Shown piece after piece: positions 28,683 to 40,045 of a stretch of DNA of 64,000 nucleotides. Within the stretch, counting starts at the first letter, position 1. Each line of letters opens with the position of its first letter. The stretch is from Eledone cirrhosa (taxonomy: Eukaryota; Mollusca; Cephalopoda; Octopoda; Eledonidae): assembly GCA_964016885.1 (NCBI GenBank), contig OZ024740.1, positions 304,014,405-304,078,404 on the forward strand, given 5' to 3'. The position numbers and the translations under genes were made by a program. The notes under the pieces were generated by a model. The model was not told where the DNA came from and did not search any database. It was given only the letters and a program-made list of their open reading frames with translations.

Positions 28683-30495
28683 TCAGTTTGTATCTTGAGA
28701 GCTCTTGCTTCTTACTGCACCTGTGCACAGGCCACATGTAAAACCTACATTCTTTGTTAGGCTGCCTGAGATCTCACTACATCTCCTTTGAACCCATAGT
28801 TTGCATTTGGGACATAGGATGGAATTTCTTCCTGAGGAGTTCTGGTTTCTGTTTTCCTTTCTACTTACTAGAACTTTAGTCTTTGCCAAGTTGACTTTAA
28901 GACCTTTTGATTCTAGGCCATGCTTCCAGGTTTGGAATTTCATCTCTAATTCAGTTATAGATTCAGTTATAAGGGTTAGGTCATCTGCATACAGGAGTTC
29001 CCATGCGAAGCCAGTCTTAAACTCCTCTGTTGTTACTTGCAAGATGATAATAAACAGAAGAAGGCTAAGAACTGAGCCCTGATTGACACCAACCTGCACG
29101 CTGAATTCTTCACTATAGTCATTGTTAGTTCTAACCTTACTGACTATTCCTCTATACATGGCTTGTACTGCCCTCACAAGCCACTCATCTACTCCAAGTT
29201 TTCTTAGAGCCCACCAGATAATGGAACGGGGGACTCTGTCAAAAGCTTTCTCCAAGTCTACAAAAACCAAGTAGAAGAGTTTACCTTTAGCTAGGTACTT
29301 CTCCTGCAGTTTCCTTACAAAGAAGAGGGCATCTGGGGTACTTTTACCTGGTACAAATCCAAACTGCATCTCATCCAGGTTAACTCATTCCCTAATCAGC
29401 TGTGCTATAACTCTTTCTGTGACCTTTATAACCTGGTCAACCAGCTTAAAGCCTCTATAGATTTCTCTATCTAGAGCATCAGCTTTGCCCTTGTAGCAGT
29501 TGATGATGCTGCTGCTATGCCAGCCATAGGGTATGACACCATTTTGTATTACTTGGTTTACAATGCAGGAGCAGCTGGACCTTCAGGAATAGTTGCTGAG
29601 ATGCTTTCAGCATTTCAGAAACTATTCTTGAAGGTCCAGCTGCTCTGCCTCTCTTCATATCCTTAATTGCCTAACTTATTATAGTATTGCTGATTTGTAC
29701 CACTGGTCCCTCTCTTGGGTCGACATGAGGCAAACTATTTTCTTCCCACGCATTTTCCTCATTCAGTAATCTTTCATAGTGGCACTTCCATGCTACCTTC
29801 TTTTCAGTGTAAGTGAGAGCAAGTTTGCCATAATCATTTCAGACACATTTCTCCCCACCAACATCACATTTTTCCCTGACACACTGTCTTGCGATCCTGA
29901 ACACCTCACATCTTTGGTCCTCACACTGCAAAACATGTTTAAATTTGTTTATTTTACGCTTCCTTTCTTGCAAAATAAACTTGTCACCTAACTTCTCTCT
30001 TAGCATTCTGGTAGACTTCTCTACTACCCCCATTTTGCCATTCCTTCCAAGTCTGTCTTTTAGGCATAATTGTCTCATCTACCTTACTATTCCACTACCA
30101 AGTCATTCTCCTTCTTCCTAGTGACCCACTCCAACAACAGATTTCATTTGTCACCTTCAGTAGGTTATCTTTCAGGAACTCCCACTGCTCCTCTATATTG
30201 TATGTCTCTATTTGCTCTTCTTTTCTGCCAAAGGTGTCAATCAACATGCTTCTAAACTTGTTATTGGTTGATGGGTCTTTTAACTTCCACATTCTTTGTC
30301 TCATTGTTTAAAAGTTTGTGTTACAGATAGATAGGTCATTTGTGTTGTAGAATTCCAGCAGTCTGAAACCTTCCTCGTTTCTAGTGCGGAACTTGTAACC
30401 CCCATGGATCCCATCGAAGCCATCACAATATGCCTGTTAAAGTCACTTGCAATGAATATGAATTTGCTGTTGTTTATTTGGGCGATAGTGAGCAT
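28683..30495 (-). pseudogene. LINE endonuclease-RT pseudogene
   Basis: The endonuclease remnant is FIFIASDFNRHI (30460, the GDFN-type catalytic motif with Asp-Phe-Asn kept). Linker pieces are KLKDPSTNNKFRSMLIDTF, ETYNIEEQWEFLKDNLLK and RIARQCVREKCDVGG (30290-29840). The longest open segment is 28683-29369 (228 residues): FGFVPGKSTPDALFFVRKLQEKY, LVFVDLEKAFDRVP, VGVNQGSVLSLLLFII and LLYADDLTLITES (YADD catalytic pair). It continues with a partial PHD-like finger (ILCPKCKLWVQRRC, CGLC); the first cysteine pair, just upstream, is deleted. Frameshifts separate the segments, so no complete protein can be made. Confidence 0.85.
29567..29645. repeat. Foldback duplication inside a LINE
   Basis: AGCAGCTGGACCTTCAGGAA...GAGATGCT and AGCATTTCAGAAACTATTCTTGAAGGTCCAGCTGCT are imperfect inverted copies, about 36 bp each, of the same LINE codons (GPSGIVAEML). 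Confidence 0.8.
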
Positions 30496-30530
30496 TAGGG
30501 ACTCATAAAACCTGTCTTTTAGTACGTCAG

Positions 30531-31410
30531 GCTGTCAATAAATATGTTGCAGCAAGAGAATTTTGTGTTTTGGATAACCTTGTGAGAGACTGGAGAAAGA
30601 TATCAAATCAAATTCAGAAAATCTCAAAACAATAGAGGTAAATATAGCAAGTAGCCAGAACTGGAGGGAAAAAAGCTACTAAGTATATACTGGAAACTCA
30701 GCAAAATAGAATAAGTGACATTCATGCAGATTTCTGAATTTATGCATGAAAAAAAAAAGAAGGCTGGAATTTTTGATGAAAGTGTTGTATTGTGTACATG
30801 GTTCAGGAAAATACACAATTGGTATTTTAATTTTACTTAAAAGCTAAGATTTCACAAAAATTATCTGATGTGCTAGATTTTTTAATGGCTTATCTTGAAG
30901 AGGAAAAATTGGTGGCAGGAAGATAGGAAGTTATGCTTAGACTAAAAATCTAACCTGAATACTTGCAACTAAAGACACCCAAGGACTAGGTGGTAGCATT
31001 AAACTAAGCAACAGATTAAGCCTAAAGAGTAAAAAAAAAGCATGCATAATATTTAGAAGAGCTACATAGCCTTATGATTTTCAATATGCTGTAGGATGTC
31101 TGCTTTGATGCATTGACCAATACTGTAATTTATATTTTTTTTCTATTTATTTATAGATCAATTGGTCTTCAAGTAAAGATATGATATTTTGAATTCAGGT
31201 TTACATTACAAACCCCTCATAAGTCATGTAATAATCAAGCCCATAAGTTTAACTTTAAAGACGTGTCTTAAAAAATTGACTTTTTACTTGAATATATATC
31301 ATATATATATCCAAAATGTCTGACTGAATGTGTTTTATCACCCTTTTTTTCCATGTTTTCCTCCTTCCTCTTCTCACTCTTTATGTTTCTATTTTATCTT
31401 CTATTTCTAA
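30531..31410. other. Nothing recognised
   Basis: AT-rich, no family match. Bases 30530-30620 may still be LINE endonuclease sequence, too decayed to confirm. Confidence 0.4.
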
Positions 31411-31470
31411 CTCTATCTTCTGATGAAAGATGAGTGTTCGAAACATTAAGACACTTTTCCTGTTATTTCA
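31411..31470 (+). ncRNA. Weak hammerhead-like core
   Basis: CTGATGA (31420-31426) and CGAAACAUU (GAAA at 31440-31443) are in the right order, but stem II between them does not pair well and stem I is not evident. Probably a decayed Penelope-type terminus. Confidence 0.25.
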
Positions 31471-31805
31471 AGCATTAAACTAATATATTTCATCAATGTA
31501 CTGTGTCTTATGTTTTGTTATTTCTGTTTACATTTTATATATATATAATTTAATATATTATGTATTTTTCAAAGTTCACAGTTGTATAAATAACATTAAA
31601 CATTGTTTATAGTTCTTACAGAGTGAAAATATAAACAGAGATATAAACACATATAATAAATACAATTAATTATTGCTAGGAACATCACAAATATAATGCA
31701 CAAAATATATGATCAAAGCAAAAGAAAAAGAAAAGGATAGAAGAAGAAAAACAAAAACAACTATCAATTCACTACCAAGTATGACAATCAGCTGCACACA
31801 AACAT
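31471..31805. other. AT-rich stretch, nothing recognised
   Basis: TA and A-rich tracts (AAAGAAAAAGAAAAGG at 31720). Confidence 0.45.
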
Positions 31806-32222
31806 ATCATCATCATCATCATTTTACGTCCGCTTTTCTCTGCTTGCAAGGGTGGGACGGATCTTATTCAGCACAGCATCTCTCCACTCGTCACGGTCCT
31901 TCGTCATCTCCACCGTGAGCTTCAATGATCTGAGGTCTGTTCTCACCACCTCCTCCCATGTTTTTCGTGGTCTACCTCTACCACGTCTTCCTTCAACTGG
32001 CATTTCCTGGCACTTTTTCACCCATCGGTCATCCTCCATGCGCATCACATGTCCATACCACCTCAGTCTCCTCTCCCGTACACTACATTCTATCCCTCTC
32101 AGACACAGTTTCTCTCTCAACACATTTATGCTGGGTCGTTCACGCACATTTACACTGCACATCCAATGGAGCATGCTTGCCTCATTTCTTCCAGCCGTCG
32201 CATATCCTCTGCAGTTGCTGCC
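31806..32222 (-). pseudogene. RTE-like LINE subfamily II, 3' end, open frame
   Basis: Antisense. The (GAT)n tail at 31806-31822 overlaps the stop, and the frame is open from about 32222 to 31824. It reads [95 protein letters not shown] and stop. Only the C-terminal domain is present, and the 5' truncation point meets a (TA)n tract at 32223. It is the best-preserved subfamily II end here and shows that coding sequence runs right up to the tail, whose last 45 bp are shared with short-tail SINEs. Confidence 0.85.
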
Positions 32223-32304
32223 CATATATATATATATATATGTATATATGTATATGTGTGTGTGTATATATACATATATGTATATACATATATGTATGTA
32301 TATG
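32223..32304. repeat. TA/TG microsatellite
   Basis: (TA)n with TG interruptions separating a LINE end from a SINE end. Confidence 0.9.
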
Positions 32305-32636
32305 TACATCATCATTTCATTTTACGTCCACTTTTCCCTGCTTGCAAGGGTGGGACGGGAACTGATTCTGGCTTGATTTCTACAGCTGGATGCCCTTCCT
32401 AACACCAACCTCATTTACAGTGAGTACTGAGTGCTTTTTTGCCGTGGCACCTCCACGACCACTTTGCAGTGGAATGATATGGACCCCAGTCCCTATCATC
32501 TCATTTCTACAGCTGAGTAAACTGGTGCAATGTGAAATAAAGTGTCTTGCTTAAGGAAACAACACATCACCCGGTCTGAGAATTGAACTCACAACCTTTC
32601 AATTGCAAGGCCAATGCTCAAACCACTAAGCCATGT
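32305..32636 (-). mobile_element. SINE, full length, short-tail type
   Basis: Head at 32636 (ACATGGCTTAGTGGTTTGAGC on the minus strand, B box GTTGTGAGTTCAATTC), common body, LINE-derived segment and tail CCCACCCTTGCAAGCAGGG, ACGTAAAATG, (ATG)n at 32305. TA tracts flank both sides. Confidence 0.9.
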
Positions 32637-32796
32637 GTATATATATATATATATATACATCTGTATATATATGTATATATACACACATATATGCATACAC
32701 ATACACGTATATGTATATATATGTATATATGTATACATACATGTGTACACATATATACACATATATATGTATATATACATATGTATATATATATGT
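32637..32796. repeat. TA/CA/TG microsatellite
   Basis: Compound dinucleotide repeat between two SINEs. Confidence 0.9.
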
Positions 32797-32916
32797 ATCA
32801 TCATCATCATTTCATTTTACGTCCATTTTCCCTGCTTGCAAGGGTGGGACGGGAACTGATTTTGGCTTGATTTCTACAGATGGATGCCCTTCCTAACACC
32901 AACCTCATTTACAGTG
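32797..32916 (-). mobile_element. SINE 3' end fragment
   Basis: Only the terminal 120 bp (tail to CACTGTAAATGAGG), truncated where the large dinucleotide tract begins. Confidence 0.85.
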
Positions 32917-34296
32917 ATGTATATGTATATATATGTATATGTATACATATGTATACATATGTACATATATGTGTATATATATATATACATATACATACAC
33001 ATACACATATATGTGTACACATACACATACATACACACATATATACACACATACGCGTACACATATATACATATATACGTATATATATACACATATACAC
33101 ACACACATACGCATATATATGTGTATATATATACACACGTACACATACACATACGTGTATATATATATATATACACATATATATGTGTACACACATATAT
33201 ACACACATATATATACACACACACATATATACATATATATATACACACACACACGTATACACGTGTATACACACACACATACACATATATATATATACAT
33301 ATGTACACATATGCGTACATATACATATATATATACATACACACACACGTACATATATGTGCATATACACACATATACACATATATATACATACGTATAT
33401 ATATATGTATATATATATACACACACATATACACACGTATATACACGTGTATACACATACACATATACATACATATATACGCACACACATGTGTGTATAC
33501 ATATATATACACATATATATACACATATATACGTACATATATGTGTATATATATACATACACATACACATACACACATATGTACATACATGTGTACACAC
33601 ACACATACACATATATGTACACACATGTGTATACATACACACACATATATGTACACACATGTGTATATATATACACACATACATACGTACATATATGTGT
33701 ATATACACACATATGTACATACATGTGCATACACATACACACACATGTACATATACGTGTACACACATACACACACATATACATATATATGTATACACAC
33801 GCGTACACACATACACATACATGTGTACACACATGTGTACACATATATACATATATACGCGTATACATACGTGTACACATATACACATACACACACGTGT
33901 ACATATACACACATACGTACATACATATATATATACACGTGTACATATATATATATATGTATATACATGTGTATATATACATATACACGTACATATATGT
34001 GTATATACACATATGTATACATATGTGTATACACATATATACACACGTACATATATATATATACATGTATAACATACACATATGCATACATACGTGCACA
34101 CATATATACGCATACACATGTATATATATATACACATATACACATGTGTGTGTACACATACACCCACGTGTGTGCACATACACATACACACACACACACA
34201 TATATGTGTGTATATACCTGCGCGTGCATACATATACACACATACATATACATACACACACAAACACAAACACACACACACACATACATATATATG

Positions 34297-34329
<33 letters not shown>

Positions 34330-34342
34330 GTATATATATGTA
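32917..34342. repeat. 1.4-kb compound dinucleotide repeat, strictly alternating purine/pyrimidine for 1,155 bp
   Basis: From 32917 to 34071 every odd base is a purine and every even base a pyrimidine (mixtures of AT, AC, GT and GC steps). The first break is TATAAC at 34072. Stop codons TAA, TAG and TGA all contain two adjacent purines, so none can occur; this explains the open frames of 380-540 codons on both strands. They are not genes. Confidence 0.95.
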
Positions 34343-35930
34343 AAGATATGAAGACAGGCAAGGCAGCTGGGTCTTCGGAGATAGTTGCTGAAATGCTGAA
34401 AGCATCTGGAACGGTGGGACACACCATGGTCACCCGGATAGTAAACCAAGTCATATAGAACGGGGTCATACCAAATGACTGGCATAGCAGCATCATCCTT
34501 AACTGCTACAAGGGTAAAGGAGATGCACTAGATAGAGGAAACTATAGAGGCATTAAATTAATTGATCCAGTCATGAAGGTCACAGAAAAAGTTATAGCGC
34601 AACTAATCAGAGAGCAAATTGATCTAGATGAAATGCAGTTTGGGTTTGTGTCAGCTAAAAGTACAACAGACGCCCTTTTCCTTGTACGACAACTACAGGA
34701 GAAGTACCTAGCTAAAAGTAAACCCCTATACTTAGCTTTTGTTGACTTGGAGAAAGCATTTTACAGAGTACCCCGCGCCATTATCTGGTGGGCCCTTAGA
34801 AAACAAGGGGTTGATGAATGGCTTGTGAGAGCTATACAAGCCATGTATAAAGAAACAGTCAGTAAGGTTAGAATTAACAACGAATATAATGAAGAATTTA
34901 GCATAAAAGTTGGTGTTCATCAGGGCTCTGTCCTTAGCCCCCTTCTATTTATTATTGCCCTTCAGGCTATAACAGAGGAGTTCAAGACCGGCTGCCCATG
35001 GGAACTTCTCTATGCAGATGATCTAACGCTCATATCTGAATCGATGGATGAACTAGAAAAGAAATTCCAAACATGGAAGCATGGCCTAGAATCAAAAGGC
35101 CTTAAAGTTAACTTGTCTAAGACTAAAGTTCTAGTATGTAGGAAGGAAAATAGGGCACAGATCCCCTCTGGGAAATGGCCATGCTCAGTGTGTAGGAAAG
35201 GAGTAGGCAGAAATTCCATTTTATGTCCCAAATGCAAAGTATGGGTGCATAAAAGATGTAGTGGGATCACAGGTAAGCTATCTAAGAACGTAGATTTTAT
35301 ATGTGGCCGGTGCTCAGGTGCAATAAGTAGCAAGCACCCACAGGATACTAGCTCCTTCTATTACCCAGATGGCTCTATAGAAATAGTGGACACCTTCCGT
35401 TACCTGGGTGATAATATCAGCAGTGGTGGAGGGTGCAGTAGCCAGAGTCAGAACGGGATGGAAAAAGTTCAGAGAGCTTATACCACTATTGGCCGCTTAT
35501 ACTATTATTGGCCGCTAAAGGTTTCTCTCTAAAAATGAAAGGCAGACTGTATGATGCTTGCATACAAACAGTTATGTTACATGGCAGTGAAACATGGGCA
35601 TTGTGTGCAGAGGATCTGCGCAGACTGGAGAGGAACGAAGCATGCATGCTCTGCTGGATGTGTAATAGTAATATACGTGAACTGCAAAGCATAAATGAAC
35701 TAAGTGATAAATTAGGTATAAGAGGGATCAGATGCTGTTTACTCGAGAGAAGACTACGTTGGTATGGTCACGTGATGCGCATGAAAGACGACAGCTGTAT
35801 AAAAAAGTGCAGGGCGATCAAAATTGACGGAAGTTACGGAGTAGGCAGACCCAGAAAAACCTGGGACGATTTGATAAATTCTGATCTTACACCATTACAC
35901 CTCTCTAAGACAACGTCGCTGGACTGAGAT
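34343..35930 (+). pseudogene. LINE RT, PHD-like finger and C-terminal domain, lightly broken
   Basis: The 5' part has one stop after IVNQVI (TAG at 34456). The main segment 34573-35532 (319 residues) carries FVDLEKAFYRVP, VGVHQGSVLSPLLFIIALQ, LLYADDLTLISES (YADD pair intact), LSKTKVLVCRKENR and a complete C4HC3 PHD-type finger (CSVCRKGVGRNSILCPKCKVWVHKRC...CGRC). A short duplication near 35480-35515 (CTATTGGCCGCTTA / TTATTGGCCGCTAA) shifts the frame, and the C-terminal domain continues at 35508-35927 (MLHGSETWAL, RRLRWYGHVMRMKDD, GVGRPRKTWDDL). Endonuclease absent. Subfamily III ends in TRLA. Few lesions, hence a fairly young copy. Confidence 0.9.
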
Positions 35931-36384
35931 CTTTGGCGCTACGCAGTAATACAGAAAACCCGCCTTGCCTAAGTACAAAACGAAACCTATAGTCAGTAGG
36001 CACCTCTTAATCAAATATATACCCCCCCCCCCCCCCTCTCACTACCCCAACTTCCCCACCCCCATCAACACCACCCCTTTCTCTGTAAAGTTATGTTTGT
36101 ACCACAACATCCAGTCCTAAAATAAATGAGGTTGTGTAGGTGTCACGACAAAAAAAAAAAAACGCACAGTCCACACTGTAATGAGGCTGTGTAGGTAACA
36201 CGGTAAAAACCTCCCAATCCACACTGTAAACATGGTTGGTGTTAGGAAGGGCACCCAGCCGTAGAAAACCTGCCAGACAGTCTTACACGAGCAAGACAAC
36301 CAATCTTGCCTCAAGTGGGACAATTCCCGTCTAAACCCATGCTAGCGTGGAAGATAGATGTTAAACGATGATGATGATGATGAT
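34343..36384 (+). mobile_element. RTE-like LINE, subfamily III, 5'-truncated
   Basis: Starts just before RT ([19 protein letters not shown]), directly after the dinucleotide tract. It runs through coding sequence to 35927, then a 3' UTR with a C-run at 36024 and the CACTGTAA...GTGTAGGT units, ACCCATGCTAGCGTGGAAG, and (GAT)n ending at 36384. The next LINE starts immediately. Confidence 0.9.
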
Positions 36385-37979
36385 ATATAGTTGCTGAAAT
36401 GTTGAAGGTATCTGGAATGGTGGGACATACTGTGGTCACCCGGATAGTAAACCAAGTAATACAGAATGGGGTCATACCAAATGTAGCAGCAGCATCATCA
36501 ACTGTTACAAGGACAAAAGAATCGCCCTGGATAGAGGAAAGTATAGGGGTATTAAATTAGTTGACCAAATCATGAAAGTCACAGAAAGAGTTATTACTCA
36601 ACTAATTAGAGACCAAATTGATTTAGATGAAATGCAGTTTGGGTTTGTGCAAGGTAAAAGTACCACGGACGCCTTTTCCTTGTATGGCAATTACAGGAGA
36701 AGTACCTAGCTAACTGTAAACCCCTCTACTTAGCTTTTGTTGACCTGGCGAAGGCCTTTGACATGGTGCCATGCACCTTAATCTGGTGGGCTCTTAGAAA
36801 ACTAGGAGTGGAAGAATGGCTTGTGAGAGCTATACAAGCCATGTCTAGAGGAACAGTCAGCAAGGTTAGAATTAACGATGAATATAGTGATGAATTTAGC
36901 ATAATAGAAGGGGTTCACCAGGGCTCTGTTCTTAGCCCCCTCCTGTTTATTATTGTCCTACAGGCTATAACAGAGGGGTTTAAGACTGGCTGCCCATGGG
37001 AACTTCTATATGCAGATGCTTTAACTCTCACAGCTGAATCCATGGCTGAACTAGAGAGGAAGTTCCAAACATGGAATCAAAAGGCCTTAGAGTCAACTTG
37101 TCAAAGACTAAGGTTCTAGTATGTAGAAAGGAGAATAGGGCACAGGTACCCTCTGGGAAATGGCCATGCTCAGTGTGTAAGAAAGGAGTAGACATAAACT
37201 CCATTCTATGTCCCAAATGCAAAGTATGGGTGCATAAAAGATGTAGTGGGATCAGAGGTAAGCTATCTAAGAATGTAGATTTTATATGTGGCTGATGCTC
37301 AGGTGCAGTAAGTAGCAAGGACGCACTGGATGATATCTCCTTCAACTGCTCAGATGGTTCTATATAAATAGTAGACACCTTCCTTTACCTGGGTGACAAA
37401 ATCAGCAGTGGAGGAGGGTGCTCTGAAAGTGTAGTAGCCAGAGTTAGAGTGGGATGGAAAAAGTTCAGAGAGCTAATACCAGTGTTGGCCACAAGGGGTT
37501 TTTCTCTAAAAATGAAAGGCAGATTGTATTATGCATGTATACGAATGGCGATATTACATGGTAGTGAGACTTGGGCAATGTGTGCTGAAGACCTGTGTAG
37601 ATTAGAAAGAAATGAAGCTTGCATGCTCCACTGGATGTGTAATAGTAATGTGCGCAAAAGGTGAAGCATAAACGAACTAAGAGGGAGACTAAGCATAAGA
37701 GGTATCAAATGTGTTCTGGGGAGGAGATTGCATTGGTATAGTCATGTGATGCGTATGAAGGATGGCAGCTGTATAAAAAAGTGCAGGGCAATGAAAATTG
37801 ATGGAAGCTACGGAGTGGGTAGACCAAGAAAAACCTGGGGCGAGGTGATAAAAACTGACCTTGCCCACCTACACCTCTCTAAGAGAATGACACTGGATCG
37901 GGACCTTTGGCGCCATGCAGTTGTACAGAAGACCCGACTGCCATTGCATACAAACCTACAGTCAGTAGGTACCTCTTAA
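36385..37979 (+). pseudogene. LINE RT and C-terminal domain, frameshifted
   Basis: Segments: MQFGFVQGKSTTDAF (about 36630), then 36763-37119 with LGVEEWLVRAIQAM, VHQGSVLSPLLFIIVLQ and LLYADALTLTAES, where YADD has become YADA so the second catalytic Asp is lost. Next are 37071-37295 (LSKTKVLVCRKENR, PHD-like CSVCKKGVDINSILCPKCKVWVHKRC, last Cys pair cut by a stop) and 37449-37664 (MKGRLYYACIRMAILHGSETWAM). The last is 37728-37979 (RWYSHVMRMKDGSCIKKC, GVGRPRKTWGEV, DRDLWRHAVVQKTRL). More decayed than its upstream neighbour. Confidence 0.85.
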
Positions 37980-38263
37980 CTCAATATACACCCCACCCCA
38001 TCCTCACTCACCCGTTCCGTCCATTGTGTCGATGACACAACAGCCCACACTGTAAGGTGGCCGTGAAGGAGACACAGTGAAATGGCTCCTAGTCCTCACT
38101 GTAAATGTAGTTGGTGTTAGGAAGGTCATCCAGCTGTAAAAACAAACCTGCCAGAGACGCTTCTGTGCGAGCAAGACATGGTCTCCCGACCATTCCCACA
38201 TCAAATGGAACAAAACTGTCTAACCCATGCTAGCATGGAAGATGGACATTAAACGATGATGAT
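36385..38263 (+). mobile_element. RTE-like LINE, subfamily III, second copy, head to tail
   Basis: Begins IVAEMLKVSG.VGHTVVTRIVNQ immediately after the (GAT)n tail of the previous LINE. It ends in CCCATGCTAGCATGGAAGATGG and (GATGATG) at 38263, followed by (TA)n. Confidence 0.9.
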
Positions 38264-38283
38264 GATATATATATATATATATA
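38264..38283. repeat. (TA)n tract between LINE and SINE
   Basis: Pure TA between the LINE tail and a head-truncated SINE. Confidence 0.9.
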
Positions 38284-38541
38284 TTGTTGTTTCCTTGAGC
38301 AAGAAACTTTATTTCACATTGCTCCAGTTTACTCAGCTGTAGAAATGAGATGATAGGACTGGGTCCCTATCATTCCACTACAAAGTGGACGTGTAGGTAC
38401 CATGGAAAAAAGCACCCAGCACTCACTGTAAATGAGGTTGGTGTTAGGAAGGGCATCCAGCTGTAGGAATCAAGCCAGAATCAGTTTCCCTCCCACCCTT
38501 GCAAGCAGGGAAAAGCAGACATAAGATGATGATGATGATGA
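38284..38541 (+). mobile_element. SINE, head-truncated, short-tail type
   Basis: Starts at TTGTTGTTTCCTTGAGCAAG, so the promoter boxes are missing. It ends CCCACCCTTGCAAGCAGGG, ACATAAGATG, (ATG)n. Confidence 0.85.
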
Positions 38542-38556
38542 TTATATATATATATC

Positions 38557-38590
<34 letters not shown>

Positions 38591-38593
38591 TAC
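38542..38593. repeat. (TA)n tract at a Penelope 5' truncation point
   Basis: TA repeats with occasional C or G. The first eight codons of the apparent Penelope frame (MYIYIYIY) come from it and are not native. Confidence 0.85.
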
Positions 38594-39472
38594 AAGCCCA
38601 CAGACTCCAAGAAATATCTTCCTTTCAACTCTTGCCACCCTAGACACGTTAAAATTAATAGTCCCTACAACTTAGCCAAGAGAATCTGTACTATAGTCTC
38701 CAATAAAAACACCTGCTACTTACGGCTGCAAGAACTAAAGGACACACTCATAGGCAGGGACTACCCTGCATTACTAATTGACAATGGAATCCAACGTGCC
38801 CTAAAACTCAGTACCCAGGACCTTAGACACCCTAAAGTAAATCAACCGAAACTAAAAGCTCTTCCATACATCTCCACACACAACCCCCTCAACAATGAGG
38901 CCTTTGACACCATCCTCCAGAACATCCCTGTGTTAAAAAAGGACCATAGAATGAACCAAATCCTACGAACACACGATATCATAAAGAGCAAAAGACAATC
39001 TAAGTCAATGAAAAACATCCTAACACATGCCAAAGTACTGACAACCACAACAACGAAACCCACAGTAAAAAAATGCGATAGACCCAACTGTGGCATATGC
39101 ATCAACCTAATAGAGGGTTCGGAATTCTATTTCAAAGAAGGACAACGTTTTATAGTAAAACACAATTTCACATGCGTATCAGAAAATCTAATATATGTAT
39201 TAACTTGCTCAGGTTGTCGAGAACAATACATAGGCCAGACCAAAAACAGCCTCCGCCAACGCATGACTGTCCATAGATCCCAAATTAAAATACGGGAATA
39301 CAGGAAAATACCACTGAGTGAACACATTGATACGTGTGCCGCCCCAAATCATCCCAACTTCAGAATCTTTCCCCTCTACAAATTTAAAGATAATGCCACC
39401 CACACCCAGCGCATCAGCAAGGAATCTCACTTTATTAACAAATACGGACCCCATCTAAACACTTCTCCCTAA
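38594..39472 (+). CDS. Penelope-like element protein, C-terminal part: RT thumb and GIY-YIG endonuclease (5'-truncated)
   Basis: The frame is open and uninterrupted to TAA at 39470-39472. Counting from Met at 38570, KPTD...YLPFNSCHPRH (residues 9-26) and YNLAKRICTIV (33-43) are the RT-thumb region typical of Penelope-like retroelements. A CDRPNCGIC cysteine cluster (169-177) precedes the nuclease, as in the zinc-finger linker of such proteins. The GIY-YIG domain shows LIYVLTC (207-213) and QYIGQT (219-224), with basic residues in LRQRMTVHR (228-236), a candidate catalytic Glu at 285 (ISKESHFI) and N297 near the end. Such enzymes nick target DNA to prime reverse transcription. The RT fingers and palm with catalytic Asp are missing, so this copy cannot move alone. 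No frameshift, so probably recent. Confidence 0.9.
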   Translation, partial: KPTDSKKYLPFNSCHPRHVKINSPYNLAKRICTIVSNKNTCYLRLQELKDTLIGRDYPALLIDNGIQRALKLSTQDLRHPKVNQPKLKALPYISTHNPLNNEAFDTILQNIPVLKKDHRMNQILRTHDIIKSKRQSKSMKNILTHAKVLTTTTTKPTVKKCDRPNCGICINLIEGSEFYFKEGQRFIVKHNFTCVSENLIYVLTCSGCREQYIGQTKNSLRQRMTVHRSQIKIREYRKIPLSEHIDTCAAPNHPNFRIFPLYKFKDNATHTQRISKESHFINKYGPHLNTSP

Positions 39473-39999
39473 GACGAACCCACAACATACACACGTCAAC
39501 ATACATACCTACATCAGCATACATCTCTATCCACATATAAACACAATGACATACGTAAACACACATGTTCTATGGTGCAACACAAATATACACAAATTTG
39601 CATACCTTTTGATGTCTATAGATATAAACGTGCCGACACACACACATACATAAACGCACACATGCATTGCACACTGATGGGCACATACATATTTGTACAC
39701 AAGTATTCCAATACGGCAAGGCCTAATGGATTCCCCTTGCAGTACGTACAATCTGGACACACACACACTCACACATACCTTGGTGTTATGACAATACTAT
39801 ATATCATTTCACACCTTTTATTATTAAGGTTTTTGATGTTCTATTGAGAGAATCGTTTTTACTGAAAATATCGAATAATGTACACCATTTTACCAGTATC
39901 ACAAAAATACTGGTCCACCCCCACACATACACACACATTCTCACATACACACACATATATACACACACACATACACACGCGTACATTAACATACAAAGT

Positions 40000-40045
<46 letters not shown>

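Larger units (their letters stand above)
28637..30530 (-). mobile_element. RTE-like LINE, antisense, endonuclease to finger
   Basis: Right to left: endonuclease end (30495-30301), linker (30300-29700), RT (29690-28930), PHD-like finger (28830-28740) and the start of the C-terminal domain to FCYLGDQ at 28637. No 3' tail; instead it meets a plus-strand LINE 3' fragment head to head. A 78-bp foldback interrupts it at 29567-29645. Confidence 0.85.

Noticed and set aside
31411..31470. A fourth good hammerhead ribozyme
   Set aside because: CUGAUGA and GAAA are present but stem II does not pair and stems I and III are not evident. Kept only as a weak feature.
32874..34496. Overlapping open frames of 380-540 codons on both strands, Tyr/Ile/Val/Cys/Thr/His-rich
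   Set aside because: They lie in strictly alternating purine/pyrimidine DNA, which cannot encode a stop in any frame. Composition is purely that of the dinucleotide repeat.
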